DNA from: Henckelia pumila
Taxonomy: Eukaryota; Streptophyta; Magnoliopsida; Lamiales; Gesneriaceae
Length of the DNA: 64,000 nucleotides
Assembly: GCF_033568475.1 (NCBI RefSeq)
Contig: NC_133120.1
Location: forward strand, 94,692,151-94,756,150
Reading direction: 5' to 3'
The notes beneath the pieces are model-generated. The model ran no database searches, had not been told where the DNA came from, and saw only the letters and a list, made by a program, of their open reading frames with translations. Made by a program: the position numbers and the translations under genes. The stretch's first letter is position 1. Each line of letters opens with the position of its first letter. Below are positions 21,684-34,235 of this stretch, one piece after another.

Positions 21684-24329
21684 TCATTTCAGTGCTGCAG
21701 ATTTCTTCCCCCAGTACTGTTGGAACCTTTGTCTTGCATACTCCATATAGTCGAAATCTATTTTGTTAACATGGTCCTGATACAAGTTTAAAAAGATTAT
21801 GAGAAGCTGGAGGGATTTGATTAGTTTTAGACTGTAACAAAACCAGCATAAAATGTTGGCACAATCTGATGTCTTCAGATCCTAAAACAGTGATACCAAC
21901 TTAAACCGTTAGGCTTTATCTTATTCTCGTTAAACGGAATTTTTTTGAGAGAGACAAAACGTAAACACAATCAAATTTGAATGCAGATTGTGCATTGAAA
22001 GATGTTTATGTGCTGGGGTATTGAAATCCCGGACAATCAAGGAGGTTTATGTGGCAAGTACCGAGATTATGCCCCATAAGCCCCAAAGGAGATGGCTTGC
22101 AAGAGTATACTTCTCCACTTGCTCTGCTAGTTGTTCAACCTCAAAGTCACTAGGTTGACAGCCTGCACAGAACTCTGATGGTTCAAAGGAAATTCGTGGT
22201 ACATTTTATACTTTGTTTATAAACGATTCACGTCAAAAATAAAAATCACGCTGATAAACATATCAGTCAATGCAGTACCTGAGCAACTCAGATATGTATG
22301 CAAGAATGTTTGACGCTCTTTAAAACCTGGCTACACAGTGAAGATATAATGTTTCAAGGGATTATTTCTGCATACCCATTATCATATTGCTAGAGAAATA
22401 AAAGCGGAAAATCACCTGGATATTTACTGTAGTCCAAAATATGAGGGGTTTCTGTATGGTAGTCAGCGGCCATCTCACAGAAATGATTGGCAAGATCGAA
22501 GGCTATAGGGTTGTAACTTGCATATTCATAATCCTACAGACAGTGATCGGCAATATAGTGTATGAAACCGGATCAATGCATTACGATAAGAAAAAACTAA
22601 GTGGCTTTTTATTTTTCCTTAATATTTTGCATTAGGAAGCTAGACTTGGTATCCCAAGTCCAAGGAAATTTGCAACATTAGAGTTGAGATTCTGTCTGAA
22701 TCAAACAATTTCAGCTGATAGATTTGGAAGTCTGAAGAGTATACGAGAGATTTAATTTATTAAATTCACATTGAACAATAACGAATTTTTATGTTCTGCA
22801 ATCAAAGATAAGTAAAGCATTGCAATACTCACAATTATGGTAATTACTTTGGTTTCTTCATCCATCATTATGTTACCATATTGCAAGTCGTTGTGGCAGA
22901 ATCCTACAAGCTGATGAGCAGTAGTTAAACTCTTCTCCAATGCAATTATTTCATCTTCCATGACACTTAACTGAAAGGCCTCAGCTTCTTGTGGCAAAGA
23001 CAATCGTTTGGCATCTTTAAGCCAGTTACTGAAACATAAAAGGGAGGAACTTTAACGTAAGAATCTTTAAACAAATAATCCAGATACATCAATCTATTGA
23101 ATCAACTGCTGAAGAGGAGATAATCATACAGCAATCTATCCCAGAGGACAATCCTCTTGGACCCGGGCATATCTAGATTGTGAAACTCCTTCATTTTAGC
23201 AGCTATGAGAGCAGATATCTCAGGATCACGCAGATCAGATGCACTAAGTGTCTACAATGAGAACCAAGGGAAGACAACATTAGATAATTCAGCAATTTTC
23301 TTAACAAAGTCCACTACCAGTGCCAAGACTAGAGTTTTGGCAAAAAAAGCTGTCAGTAAATAAAAATGACAATAAGCTAATGCCAAATTAGCAAGTTTCA
23401 TGATCTACTAGCATGAATACCCACGCAAAACTCACCCACTACCTAGGCTCTGGTCTATCAACCTCTGATAGCAGAGAGAAGATGCTTGAGTTGCCATAAC
23501 CGAGCTCTCGCCATGTACTTTTGTTATCCAGTTCGACCATCCGGAAAAATACATTTCTCAAAGACGCCTTCCCCCCATGTCCCAACTACAAAACACTCCT
23601 AACCTAATAAGCCAAAGAACTAACTTGAAAAGACAAATATATTATGCCATCTTTGATTCTAGACACATTGGTTCGAGCTCCTTGAATTAGCTTTATGAGT
23701 CGATGTCATTGTTATGGCTCCTAAAAGCCTGATCTTATGGAAGAATCGACATGAGGCCCAATGTTTGGGTGGCCTCTGTTGCCTAAGCCTAAGTTGTTGA
23801 GTATCAACATATGCAAGGACGTGTTAAATTACCGAACGTGCAAGAAACATAGACGCGTATGAAAAACTACAATCAAATGCACAACAGAGGAGCATACATT
23901 ATTTACACAAGCACAGCCAACCGGAAACAGCGCGGTATCAAACCTAATGAACCTTACCCGAGCGCGAATGAATTCTTCGACGCGTCCAGTAGAGAATCGT
24001 CCAAGCAAGAGAGGTCCCTGCCCTTTCCTGGACATGAATTCGAACGTCCGTATCTCGTTGTCGCGATCGAAAAATATGTCGACGCCTTCACCGTAGATTC
24101 TGACAAGCACTTTCCTGGATCGCGGATGCAATTCATGCGTCGAATTGGTGAGCCATTTGATCTGGTACACCTCGTTAGTCATAGCGCCCTTGAGCGGAAT
24201 CACTTGCAGCGCGTTCACGTCGGCTATGTCGTCCCATTGTGCCGCCATCGATTTCAATATGATCATCGCCTCATCTGGAATCCGATTCTCCTTGCTTTCA
24301 CAATCGTTTGATTTATCCGCGGATCCCAT
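21684..24329 (-). CDS. CEK1-like: Choline/ethanolamine kinase, seven exons, complete
   Basis: Cytosolic kinase that phosphorylates choline (and often ethanolamine) with ATP, the first step of the CDP-choline route to phosphatidylcholine. Exons, high to low: 24329-23958, 23251-23130, 23028-22833, 22533-22416, 22326-22279, 22162-22062, 21776-21684. All junctions are GT-AG and keep frame, giving 1050 nt or 349 residues, the usual plant length. The N-terminal region has [13 protein letters not shown] (nucleotide-binding start). Brenner's motif HNDLQYGN is at residues 210-217. The choline-kinase motif DYEYASYN...DLANHFCE is at 231-250, with catalytic aspartates at 212 and 231. The C-terminal part has [16 protein letters not shown]. 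The start at 24329 is the first ATG and is followed by the conserved RIPDEA segment. Choline versus ethanolamine preference cannot be read from sequence. Confidence 0.95.
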
Positions 24330-24545
24330 AGATTACGAACAGGGGATCGAGTTGTTTTCGATTTTGTGGAATTCGAAAGATTGAGAATTCGACGAGCTTG
24401 ATTATTGGGAAAGAAATGGAGGAGACGAAGAGGGAGAGGCGAGGCGAAGACTGCTGACGAAATGAATACACGAACACCTGTTGCAAATTGCAATGCAGTT
24501 GCCAGGTGGCCGTGTTTTACCGGGAAGCTAAATCCACGGGCATGC

Positions 24546-24551
24546 CACGTG
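24546..24551 (-). promoter_or_regulatory. G-box CACGTG upstream of the choline kinase gene
   Basis: Palindromic CACGTG lies about 217 bp upstream of the ATG, where the proximal promoter should be. G-boxes are bound by bHLH and bZIP factors. Its function here is inferred from position only. Confidence 0.4.
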
Positions 24552-24573
24552 ATCGAGTTGTTAGTTTAATAGG

Positions 24574-24822
24574 CTCTTCTTTCTAATTATATAGTTCATT
24601 TCTTTTGTCCTAAATATATAAACATATATTATATTTAAAAAAAAAAATTTACACTCATTTACTAATATATTTCTATTAACTACAACTTAAAAATTATGCA
24701 ATCATTTTTAATATATTAAATAGGGATAAAATAAGAAATTTGTATAAAATTTGTTTTCCCAATGATTTTTCTTAATCTATGTGGAAAAAAAAATTCGGAT
24801 TATATAATCGAGATGGAGGGAG
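24574..24822. mobile_element. Degenerate Stowaway-like MITE
   Basis: The right end ATAATCGAGATGGAGGGAG followed by TA matches the Stowaway terminus CTCCCTCC in inverse. The left end CTCTTCTTTCTAATTATATAGT is a decayed counterpart. About 249 bp. It sits in the distal choline kinase promoter region. Confidence 0.5.
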
Positions 24823-24829
24823 TAATATA

Positions 24830-25144
24830 CTAGCTTTTTGCATACGCAATGCGTGTGTTTATCAAATTATCATATTAAAAAATAATTTATGATAAAATTT
24901 GTATTTTTTAAAAAAAATTAGAAATCAATTATGTCATGTAAGTAATATATGTGAGAGTTAGTTTTGAATTTTAAAATTAAAATATGTCACACGTGAAGTA
25001 TGAAATGGTGAAAAAGTTTATGAAAATAAATTGAAATTGTTAAATAGTAAATTTATTTATTGGATAAGGTTATTTTTAGATCACTTAGAAATACCAAAAA
25101 TTAGTTAATATAACATGCTCTTATTTTATTAATATAATAATAGA
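24830..25144 (-). mobile_element. Short non-autonomous Helitron, 315 bp
   Basis: On the minus strand the element starts A|TCTATTATTATATTAATAAA at 25144 and ends with the hairpin ACGCATTGCGT, then ATGCAAAAAG, then CTAG|T at 24830. TC at the 5' end, a subterminal hairpin, CTRR at the 3' end and insertion between A and T are the defining Helitron features. No Rep or helicase is encoded. Confidence 0.75.
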
Positions 25145-27765
25145 TATATATATATATATAACTATATTATATTGGTTGACTTGTAACTCATTTGGCACCA
25201 GGTTTCAAGTGTGGGACGAACTTCCAAATTTGACATTCATTTGTAACAAAAATCCCCTCTCCAACTAAAAAATAAACTATATTATATTGTCGACCATTTT
25301 TTTTTTTTAAAAAAAATCACAGTGAATATGTATTTTATCTAAAATTATTATATCTTAATAAATTATAGTTTTATTTTTTTATCTATACTTTTAATTTTCA
25401 AATAATTATATCATTATAAAATAAAAATAATTATTATAAAAAAATATTTTAAAGGTGTTAGTATATGTGCTTTAAAAAAATTACATCACAAATGAATAAT
25501 AATCATCACCTACATTAATTGAATGTATATAAATTGTGTTGGGTAGAATATCAGTATCGGGATATATGGTTTATATGCAGGTGAACAAAAGTGGTTAAAG
25601 AAAAATAGTCGAGGCAAAAGTTTGAAATTTTTTTTCTTAAAATATTATCGCTCTGCTCTGGTACTTACGACTATTGACAATACATTTCTCAATATACAAC
25701 GAATATCAACTTTAAAATAGTAGCATTGCAAATTTCACGACTTATGAAATTTTTAGAACGCTACCAATTTGAATTTAAAGCGTTAAACATAAAAATCCAA
25801 ATCGAAGATTTTATGTCTTGAAACACTTGGATTTGAGTGTTTTGCTTAAAAAATTTGAAATAACTCTCGAATTTAATTATAAAGTTCAAATTTAAGCGCA
25901 AAAGGCTTAGAAAAAATGAACCAACATTTTATGTCTTGTAATTCAGATTTTAAGCCTAATAAACTTAAAATTTTTCAATAAAATTAAATAAGAGAGAAAG
26001 AAATAAAGAGAAAAAATTGTATGTTGAATGCAAATGAAAAGAGTCCCATTTATATATGTTTGAAAATACTTGATGGAAAAACACACTTTTCCACAAAATG
26101 ATGCAAGCACCTCCTCATATCACACGAAATGATGCAATCCGAAAGGCCACGTAGATAGGTGCTCACGAAAGTTGATCACCATAGCAAAACTATAACACAA
26201 CATATCCTATTATATTATATACATATACATATACACATATTACATATACATATATCTCTTTCCATCAAATCTTTCAACTAATAAAATTCGAACTAATATA
26301 GTAATATACATTAATTTCTCATTCACCCTATTTTGTACTCAAAAAATATTTTTTTACGAATTCTACTTGTGATATATAATTCGTTAGTGACACAACTTAT
26401 TCGAATTATTTATCGATTCTAAATGAGTACATGTCCCATTTTTCCAATATTTTGGATATAATAGTTCTAGTTCAAAAATATTTGAGTATATTTTTATTTT
26501 GATAAAAAAAAAAAGAAGAAGAAGATAGAAGTGATTTTGGTACTTGATTAATGTTGAATTTCTGAACGATGAGAAGTATTATTATCCCCTCTATAGTTTT
26601 CAAGGCCGGTAATTGGCCACATTTCATTTTCATGTGCGGCCCACATGAAATATGTGAGCCCCGCATGAAAATGGGCCAACGGTGGCCTTGAAAATGCAGA
26701 CGGGTATTATTTTAAGTATTAACACTGTATAAAAAACTGTATAACAAACATCTCAATTATTATAACTTGCTTGGAATGGGTTCAGGATTTGTGCTCACAA
26801 GGCCCCAATTGATATAACCTGTCAACTGTAAAGCAAGAAAAAGTAAACAGGCTCCTGGATTCAACTTACAACAGTTGTATTGTTTTATTTTAATTAACTT
26901 CAAATTATTATTTTTAATTGTACTAGGAAAAAGACACATGTGAATATACTTATATATATCATCGATATATTATAAAATGCATGCAAAGAATCTTCTTAAA
27001 AAAATTTATGTGTTGAAAAATCTAAATGAATTTATAATTTTTTTAAAAATGTATTAATGATCAATCTTATAATTTTGTATACATTTCACATTGGAAAAAA
27101 TATAACATAGAATCGATATCTCAATAGTGTTATTAAAATAAAAATTCAAAGAAAAATAAAATATAATCTATAGTGTCGACCACTTATTTTACTACTACTG
27201 ATTTATGAAAAATAAACATATAATATAAATAATAAGTTCTGAACTTTAATCTATAGTGTCGCCATCATTTGTATTTTCATATATTTATTATTTGATTATT
27301 TTGTTGGACGAACTCTTTTTTTATACTGAAAATATTTCTTTGTGATAGTAGCAATAATCTCATTATCAGCCAATATCCATTATTGTGTTGTTATCGTATT
27401 TTAGTATTTGTATGTCAATATCATCAATGATCGATATATTTGTTGAATGTCCTTTTTTTTTTCTATCTATATCTCTTGTAAAAATACTAATTCATTATTT
27501 GTAAGATCATTCCCCTAAAGTTATTGTTATAGTTTCTAACATTTAAGAAGAGAAAAAATGGTTAAAATTAATACAGCTATATGTATTATTCAATCATATG
27601 TTATTAAATTTTAATAATAAAAGGCTTTCAAAAATATTATTTGGATTTCTTTTTTATGAGGAAATATAGATAAAATAAATATTTACGAAAATATTTATAA
27701 GAATTATATTTCTTCTATATTTGATAATGCATGTATGACTTTTGTGAAATGTAATTAACCGTCAA
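25145..27765. other. Intergenic, AT-rich, no gene seen
   Basis: Contains a (TA)n run (25145-25160) and a palindromic segment at about 26590-26697 (CAAGGCCGGTAATTGGCC ... GGGCCAACGGTGGCCTTG) that also carries the inner inverted pair ATTTCATTTTCATG / CATGAAAAT and is probably a fold-back MITE. No coding evidence. Confidence 0.5.
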
Positions 27766-27773
27766 ACTTTCTT

Positions 27774-28337
27774 TAGGGATGACAATGGGTCGGTTTTAGT
27801 TAAACCCGCCTAAACGGGTCCACAAGCGGGTCCAAACGGGTCCCGAGTTTGGCCAAATTCGTCCCGCCAAAGTGTATATATATAAATATAAAATATATGT
27901 AATATTAATAATATATAATTATATTTTTATATTAAATAATTAATATTTTATCTATAATTTAAGTGTATAATATTATCGAATTGAAATTAATTTATTTTAT
28001 TATGATAGATTTAGTGTAAAAATGTATCATTATAATATTTTTTGGCTAATAATTATTAATTACTTACAAATTGATAAATTTTAACTTGTAATAATAATTT
28101 TTTATCTTAAATATTATCAATATATATTTGAAATTAAATTTAATGATTTTTGTTAATTTTTAAACTTTAAAAATTTTTAATTTAATAAAATTTTAAATTA
28201 TTTAATTTCTTACGAGTTCAATGATTCTAACCCGTATTGGACCGTCGTGTTCGTGGGGCGGGGAGGGTCCAAAGAGAGGCGGGACAAGTCTCGGGTTTTG
28301 CTAAATCTGCTCCAAACCCGCCCCGTTGCTATCCCTA
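27774..28337. mobile_element. hAT-type MITE, 564 bp
   Basis: Termini TAGGGATGACAATGGGTCGG / CCCGCCCCGTTGCTATCCCTA are inverted. Flanks ACTTTCTT (27766-27773) and ACTTTTTT (28338-28345) match at 7 of 8 positions, consistent with an aged 8-bp TSD. GC-rich arms (AAACGGGTCC, GGGGCGGGGAGGGTCC) enclose an AT-rich non-coding centre. Confidence 0.8.
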
Positions 28338-28345
28338 ACTTTTTT

Positions 28346-29538
28346 CATGAAACCAATCTTGATAACAAACAATTTAATTATTTGATTTTATTATTATTTT
28401 CCGTCGTTTTAAAATAATTAATCCTAAATTATGTCAAATAAATTATATTAACATCAAGTCCATAAAAAAATTTAATTTTTTTGGGAAAAATCTTTCAATT
28501 TATTTACAAGCAAGTAAAACAAAATAATTTTGGTATTTCAGACTTCTGCAAATTAAGATTTTGTGGAAAAAATAATATCACTTCATCTACAAGCAAATAA
28601 AACCAGCGAATTTTATAATTTCAATATTCTCAAATTAAGATTTTCGTGGAAAAAGTTTGTTCAACTCATTTACAAAAAAAAAAAAATCAAAGAATTTTGG
28701 AATTTCAATTTTCTTATAAAATGACTCCTTATCTAGTATGAACGTATTTTGACAATTTTGACTTCATCATAATAAGTAATTTTACAAAAAACATTCTCAC
28801 TAAATATCTCAAGTATATATAAACAAATGATAAAGTTGACAATGCACAATATAAAATTTTGACATCGATTTACACTTTTATAACATATATATAAAATATA
28901 AACTAATAGATATAAATAGATAACTGTAGACTTGTAGATTTATAAGAAAACTTTTTTTTTGAGTTTTATTGAAACAGTTTTTTCAAAAGCACTTGACATC
29001 AAATATAGGTTCGACCCTATAATAATCATATGAATTTGACACGTGCCCTGCACACATGTCGGTACAAATCTTATTAATTTTTTTTTAGTAGGTTTCATTT
29101 GAGACAATTTAAAAAAATTTAAATGAATTGACTCAATCCATATCTAAAAGAATTTTGATATTTTAATTTTTTAGGAAAGTGAAAAATATGATTTATAATA
29201 TATTACATTTAATTTAGATTTTTATGAAAAAAATATGTTCACTTCATACAAGTAAATAAAAACCAAAGTATTTTAGTGTTTCAATCTTCTAGAAAACTGG
29301 ATCTTAACTAACATATATATAGTTTTTCTATTTTGACATAATCATAATAATTAATTTTACAAAAACATTCTCGCTAATTAACTTTCTCAAATGTATTGTA
29401 TATATGACAAAGTTGACAATTCATAATGAAATACTTTGACATTGATTTACACTTCTACAATTAGTATAAATTATGTAACTTCTTGTAATATTAACACATA
29501 ATATAAAATCACTATTTTTTGGGATAAGTTGTGAGGAT
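28346..29538. other. Intergenic, AT-rich, with diverged internal repeats
   Basis: Segments at about 28480-28860 and 29150-29470 share phrases such as CATCTACAAGCAAATAAAACCA versus CATACAAGTAAATAAAAACCA, and TTACAAAAACATTCTC with CATTGATTTACACTT. This suggests an old duplication of about 620-bp offset. No gene seen. Confidence 0.5.
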
Positions 29539-29543
29539 GTAAT

Positions 29544-29936
29544 TGTTAGGTGGCAGGCGTTGGCTGGAAAGTTGGGAAAGTGAATTTCACGCGTAAATGT
29601 TTTCCTATAAAAGGCAGCTTAGCTCTTCATTCTAATTATCCCACAGTGCAGAGAGCAAAGAAAAAGAAAGAAAAAAGAGAGAGTTTCTTGGGTTTTCTTG
29701 AGTGTTCTCTTGTGTGAGTTAGAGAAATATTTTTTTCGGTAATACTCGGGTGTTGGGATCGTGTGAGAGATATAGTGTTTTGTATACACTTGTAATATTT
29801 CTCCGGTAATAAATATTTGCAGCAGCTCCGTGGACGTAGCCTATATTGGGTGAACCACGTAAATCTTTGGTGTTCTTGTTGATTATTTTATTCCGCAATT
29901 ATTATCGTCATGATCACTCCGGCATAATCCATAACA
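29544..29936 (+). repeat. 5' LTR of the Tnt1-like copia element
   Basis: 393 bp. It lacks 19 bp (around 29587) present in the 3' LTR as AAATGCGAGACATTTAATT, a loss across a short AATT repeat. Otherwise nearly identical to the 3' LTR. Confidence 0.95.
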
Positions 29937-30077
29937 ACTGGTATCAGAGCTGTTACGGTGTCCGGGAGCCTTGGTGAAAAATTTCTTAAAATTCTGAGTA
30001 TGCTCTGTGGTTGCAGCTTTGTCTGATCTTTCACATCAAAAAAGATTTTTTGAAATTTTATTAAGGCAGTAGAAGCG

Positions 30078-32470
30078 ATGGCCGGAAATGACGGATCGGG
30101 ACCGGGAATCAATAAGTTCGACGATACAGATTTTACGTTCTGGCGGTTACAGATTAAAGATTATCTGTACAGCAAGAAGCTACATCAACCTCTATCCGGG
30201 GTGAAGCCAGAAAATATGGAGGATGATGAGTGAGAGCTTCTTGACCGACAAGTGTTTGGGGTAATACGATTGACCCTAACAAAGAACGTGGTGCACAACG
30301 TGGCGGAGGAAAAAACCATGGAGGAGATGATGTCCATTTTGTCGGGCATGTACGAGAAGCCATCGGCAAATAATAAAGTGTTCCTCATGAAAAAGTTATT
30401 CAACTTGAAGATTGAGGAAGGTGCTTCGGTGGCAGCACACATCAATGAATTCAACACGATTGTTTCCCAGCCAACATCGGTTGAAATTAAATTTGATGAT
30501 GAGATCCGTGCACTTATTCTTTTGGCGTCTTTACCAAATACTTGGGAGCCGATGCGGGCAGCGGTTAGAAATTCTGCTGGAAAAGAAAAGTTACAATTCA
30601 ATGATGTTCGAGATCGAATTCTTGGCGAAGAAGTTCGAAGGAGGGATTCTGGTGAAGGGACATCATCATCTGCCCTAAATCTCGAAAATAAAAGTAGGGG
30701 CAGGAGTAGCGAAAAATGTTCTAACCGATGGAGTGGCTCAAGGAGTGGAAAAGACAAAAATACATTCGAAAAGAAATTAAAGTGCTGGAGCTGTGGTGAA
30801 ATTGGTCACATGAAAAAGGACTGCAGATCACCCAAGAATAATGTAAATGCTGTTACTGAGGATGTACATGATGCCTTAGTACTATCCATGGAAAGCCCGA
30901 TTGATTCATGGGTTATGGATTCGGGAGCTTCATTTCATACCACCGGTGATCGTGAGGTATTCAGTAATTACACTGCTGGTAATTACGGAAAAGTTTTCCT
31001 GGCTGATGGAAAACCGTTGGAAATAGCTGGTATGGGTGATATCAGTTTGAAAATGTCAAACGGATCCATCTGGAAGCTCAACAAAGTAAGGCATGTACCA
31101 AAATTGACCCGGAATCTGATCTCAGTAGGACAACTCGATGACGAAGGTCATAAAGTGACCTTTGGTGATGACTCTTGAAAAGTGAGCAAAGGAGCCATGA
31201 TTATTGCTCGAGGAACGAAAACTGGAACCCTGTACATGACTTCCAGTTGCAGAGACATGTTAGCAGCTGTGGATGCTGGAGCTAACTCAAGTCTATGGCA
31301 TTGTAGACTTGGACATATGAGTGAGAAAGGAATGAAGATGCTGATATCAAAAGGGAATCTACCGGAGTTAAAAACTGTCAAACACAAACTGTGTGAAAGT
31401 TGTGTTCTTGAAAAACAGAAAAGGGTGAGCTTTTCGAAAGGCGGTAGAGAACCGAAAGCAGCAAAGTTGGAGCTGGTTCATACTGACGTGTGGGGGCCAT
31501 TTCCTGTGACATTTCTTGGAGGCTCACGATATTATGTCACATTTATCGATGATTTGAGCAGGAAGGTCTGAGTTTATTTTTTGAAGAATAAATCTGATGT
31601 TTACGAAACCTTTAAGAGGTGGAAAGTCATGGTGGAGAATGAGACCAACTTGAAAGTGAAGTGTTTACAGTCAGATAATGGTGGAGAATATGAAGATATT
31701 GAGTTCAAGAAGTATTGTGCACCGAACGGGATCAAGATGGAGAAAACCATTCCTGGTACACCTCAACAGAATGGTGTAGCTGAGAGGATAAACATGACCC
31801 TGAATGAACGGGCCAGGAGCATGAGATTGCACGCTGGACTGTCGAAATCATTCTGGACTGATGCAGTTAACACTGCAGCATATATGATCAACAGAGGACC
31901 TTCGGTACCACTTGATTACAGAATACCTGAAGAAGTCTGGAGCGGAAAAGAAGTAAACATTTCTTTCTTGAAAGTGTTTGGATGTTTATCATATGTTCAC
32001 ATTGATTCGGCTAACAGAACAAAACTTGATCCGAAATCAAAGAAGTGTTTCTTTATTGGTTATGGAGATAATGAGTTTGGTTATCGGTTCTGGGATGACC
32101 AAAATCGGAAGATCATTCAGAGCAGAGATGTAATCTTCAATGAGTATGTGATGTATAAGGACAGGTCAAGCGTTGGAGCTGGTGATGAATGTCCTGAAGT
32201 CAAGAAGAGGGATGAAATACCATTGATGGATATTCCTGTGAATGATTCGAAAACCAGTAACTTGAAAGATAAAGAAACTGTTGCATAAGATGATGAACCG
32301 AAAACTCCGAAAATTGAACTCAGGAGATCTTCGAGAACAATCAGACCACCTCAGAAATACTCTCCAACACTTTATTATATTTGCTGACAGATAAAGGTGA
32401 ACCGGAGACCTTTGAAGAAGCGATGCAAAATGATGATTCAATCAAGTGGGAGTTAGCCATGAAAGACGAG
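30078..32470 (+). pseudogene. Tnt1-like copia polyprotein (gag, protease, integrase), broken
   Basis: From ATG 30078 one frame runs through gag (UBN2-type), a CCHC knuckle CWSCGEIGHMKKDC (about 30783-30824), the protease motif DSGASFHT (about 30919), the GAG-pre-integrase H...C...C zinc region (HCRLGHMS and CESCVLEKQ) and the integrase core with HTDVWGPF, DNGGEY and QNGVAERIN. In-frame stops interrupt it at 30231, 31176, 31569 and 32286. The first three stand where Tnt1-like relatives have tryptophan (TGG to TGA). A frameshift follows near 32380. At about 32470 the sequence jumps out of the RT start (WELAMKDEID) to a short tail, so RT and RNase H are absent. Not functional. Confidence 0.9.
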
Positions 32471-32558
32471 ATTGACTGCAAATATAAGAGAAGAAGCATG
32501 AGCTGATACGTTGACTGTGTGAAGCCATGATTGAAATCAAGTCTTAAAGTGGGAGATT

Positions 32559-32970
32559 TGTTAGGTGGCAGGCGTTGGTTGGAAATTTGGGGAAGTGAAT
32601 TAAATGCGAGACATTTAATTTCACGCGTAAAGGTTTTCCTATAAAAGGCAGCTTAGCTCTTCATTCTAATTATCCCACAGTGCAGAGAGCAAAGAAAAAG
32701 AAAGAAAAAAGAGAGAGTTTCTTGGGTTTTCTTGAGTGTTCTCTTGTGTGAGTTAGAGAAATATTTTTCTTGGTAATACTCGGGTGTTGGGATCGTGTGA
32801 GAGATATAGTGTTTTGCATACACTTGTAATATTTCTTCGGTAATAAATATTTGCAGCAGCTCCGTGGACGTAGCCTATATTGGGTGAACCACGTAAACCT
32901 TTGGTGTTCTTGTTGATTATTTTATTCCGCAATTATTATCGTCATGATCACTACGGCATAATCCATAACA
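32559..32970 (+). repeat. 3' LTR of the Tnt1-like copia element
   Basis: 412 bp, preceded by a polypurine tract and followed directly by the TSD GTAAT. Confidence 0.95.
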
Positions 32971-32975
32971 GTAAT

Positions 32976-34020
32976 AATCATCTTAGTTGGAGAACGATCG
33001 AATCATCGTACTTAGACTGGTATACAATTTTAAAAATAAATTTGAATTACACTATTAAAACAAAAACGCTCGATCCTACATAAGTGATGGGACATTTTTT
33101 GGTAGCATCCCCGAAGTTGACAAGACCATGTAGCGTGGACTGTGGAAGCAGAGCCTTGCTCGGCCTAATTCTCTTTTGTTTCGGTGTATGTACGTTTGTT
33201 AGGCAATAGTATATGATTTTTCTTTTTCTTATCTTTTCCCCTTTTTTAAGGCACTAGCTACCTTATTGACCAATACAAAAATGAACATTTACAATTTTCT
33301 AAGGAAATTACACATCTGTATATATAATTCAAATCTGTTGTATGTTTATGCACGCTAATGTGCTATGAATGACACGATTAAAAAAAAAAATTAAAAAACT
33401 TTAGATCGAAAAAGTATCTAGGTGACAACATGAAATGTATATGGAAGGGCCAAAGAAGCTAAGGTTGAAAAAGAGAGGCGACAAAAAAGTTCATTAAAGG
33501 CCATGGTTGGCGAAGGGAACATCGCAATTTCCTCCAATCACACCCGACAAAAATTCACTCAAAACAATTAAAGCAATCCACTTTACTTTACTTATATGGT
33601 GCAATAAAGTTGCATTTGACGGGGAAAAAAAAAAAGCATTCAAAATCTAACGCTTTAAGGATTGCGCGACACTAATTGTTGAGACTTTTTTCCTTTTGCA
33701 TACTTATCAATATACTGTTCATCTCTCCTATTTTTCATTCGTATATATAATGGAGTATGTATGTATAGGTGATATATATATATTAATTTGTGTTTGCGTA
33801 TATACATTTTACCAAAAGGAAAACAAGGATGGCATATTGTTATTATTGTCGGCATACCAAATGATTTGAACAAGGAACGAGGAGTGTGATTGTGTACGGG
33901 TGGGAGTGCATTAAATTACGGGTCACCATATGTATATATATTTTGACGCCCGAAATTTGTGATTTTGCAAATAAAGTGATTCTTTTATATATGGAAAGCG
34001 AATCACTTCACAACTCCCTC
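32976..34020. other. Intergenic; distal upstream region of MIR160
   Basis: AT-rich with short TA microsatellites (33750-33790, 33930-33950). No coding or TE structure recognised. Confidence 0.5.
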
Positions 34021-34030
34021 AAGTCTCATC

Positions 34031-34042
34031 CTATATATATAT
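34031..34042 (+). promoter_or_regulatory. Probable TATA box of the MIR160 transcript
   Basis: CTATATATATAT lies about 215 bp upstream of the miRNA, a usual distance for a plant pri-miRNA start. It is assigned by position only. Confidence 0.4.
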
Positions 34043-34235
34043 GTTGCACCCCATAATATATCTCCATATATCCACATTCTTGCAACGGCCTCGTACCAAA
34101 TGTTTCAGAAATGAAAGGCACCTTATGGTCCTGCGGCTTCTACTTCTACTTCTTTTTTCCACTCGTCAACCGCGTATATCGTGGATCCTCAACGTTGATG
34201 AATTGTTTGTATTGTACATCATGATCATATGAGTT

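Larger units (their letters stand above)
29544..32970 (+). mobile_element. Complete but internally deleted Ty1/copia (Tnt1-like) retrotransposon
   Basis: LTRs at 29544-29936 and 32559-32970 begin TGTTAGG and end ATAACA. The TSD GTAAT is exact at 29539-29543 and 32971-32975. A tRNA-Met primer site (TGGTATCAGAGC, 29939-29950) follows the 5' LTR and a purine-rich AAAGTGGGAGAT precedes the 3' LTR. The interior carries gag, protease and integrase, but RT and RNase H are missing, which explains the 3.4-kb length. Each LTR has a TATA region (CCTATAAAAGGC). Confidence 0.95.

Noticed and set aside
23859..24493. Several antisense ORFs up to 150 codons
   Set aside because: Shadows of choline kinase exon 1 and its leader; the opposite strand has the conserved family motifs and splice sites.
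30154..30757. Minus-strand 190-codon ORF
   Set aside because: Antisense of the copia gag on the plus strand.
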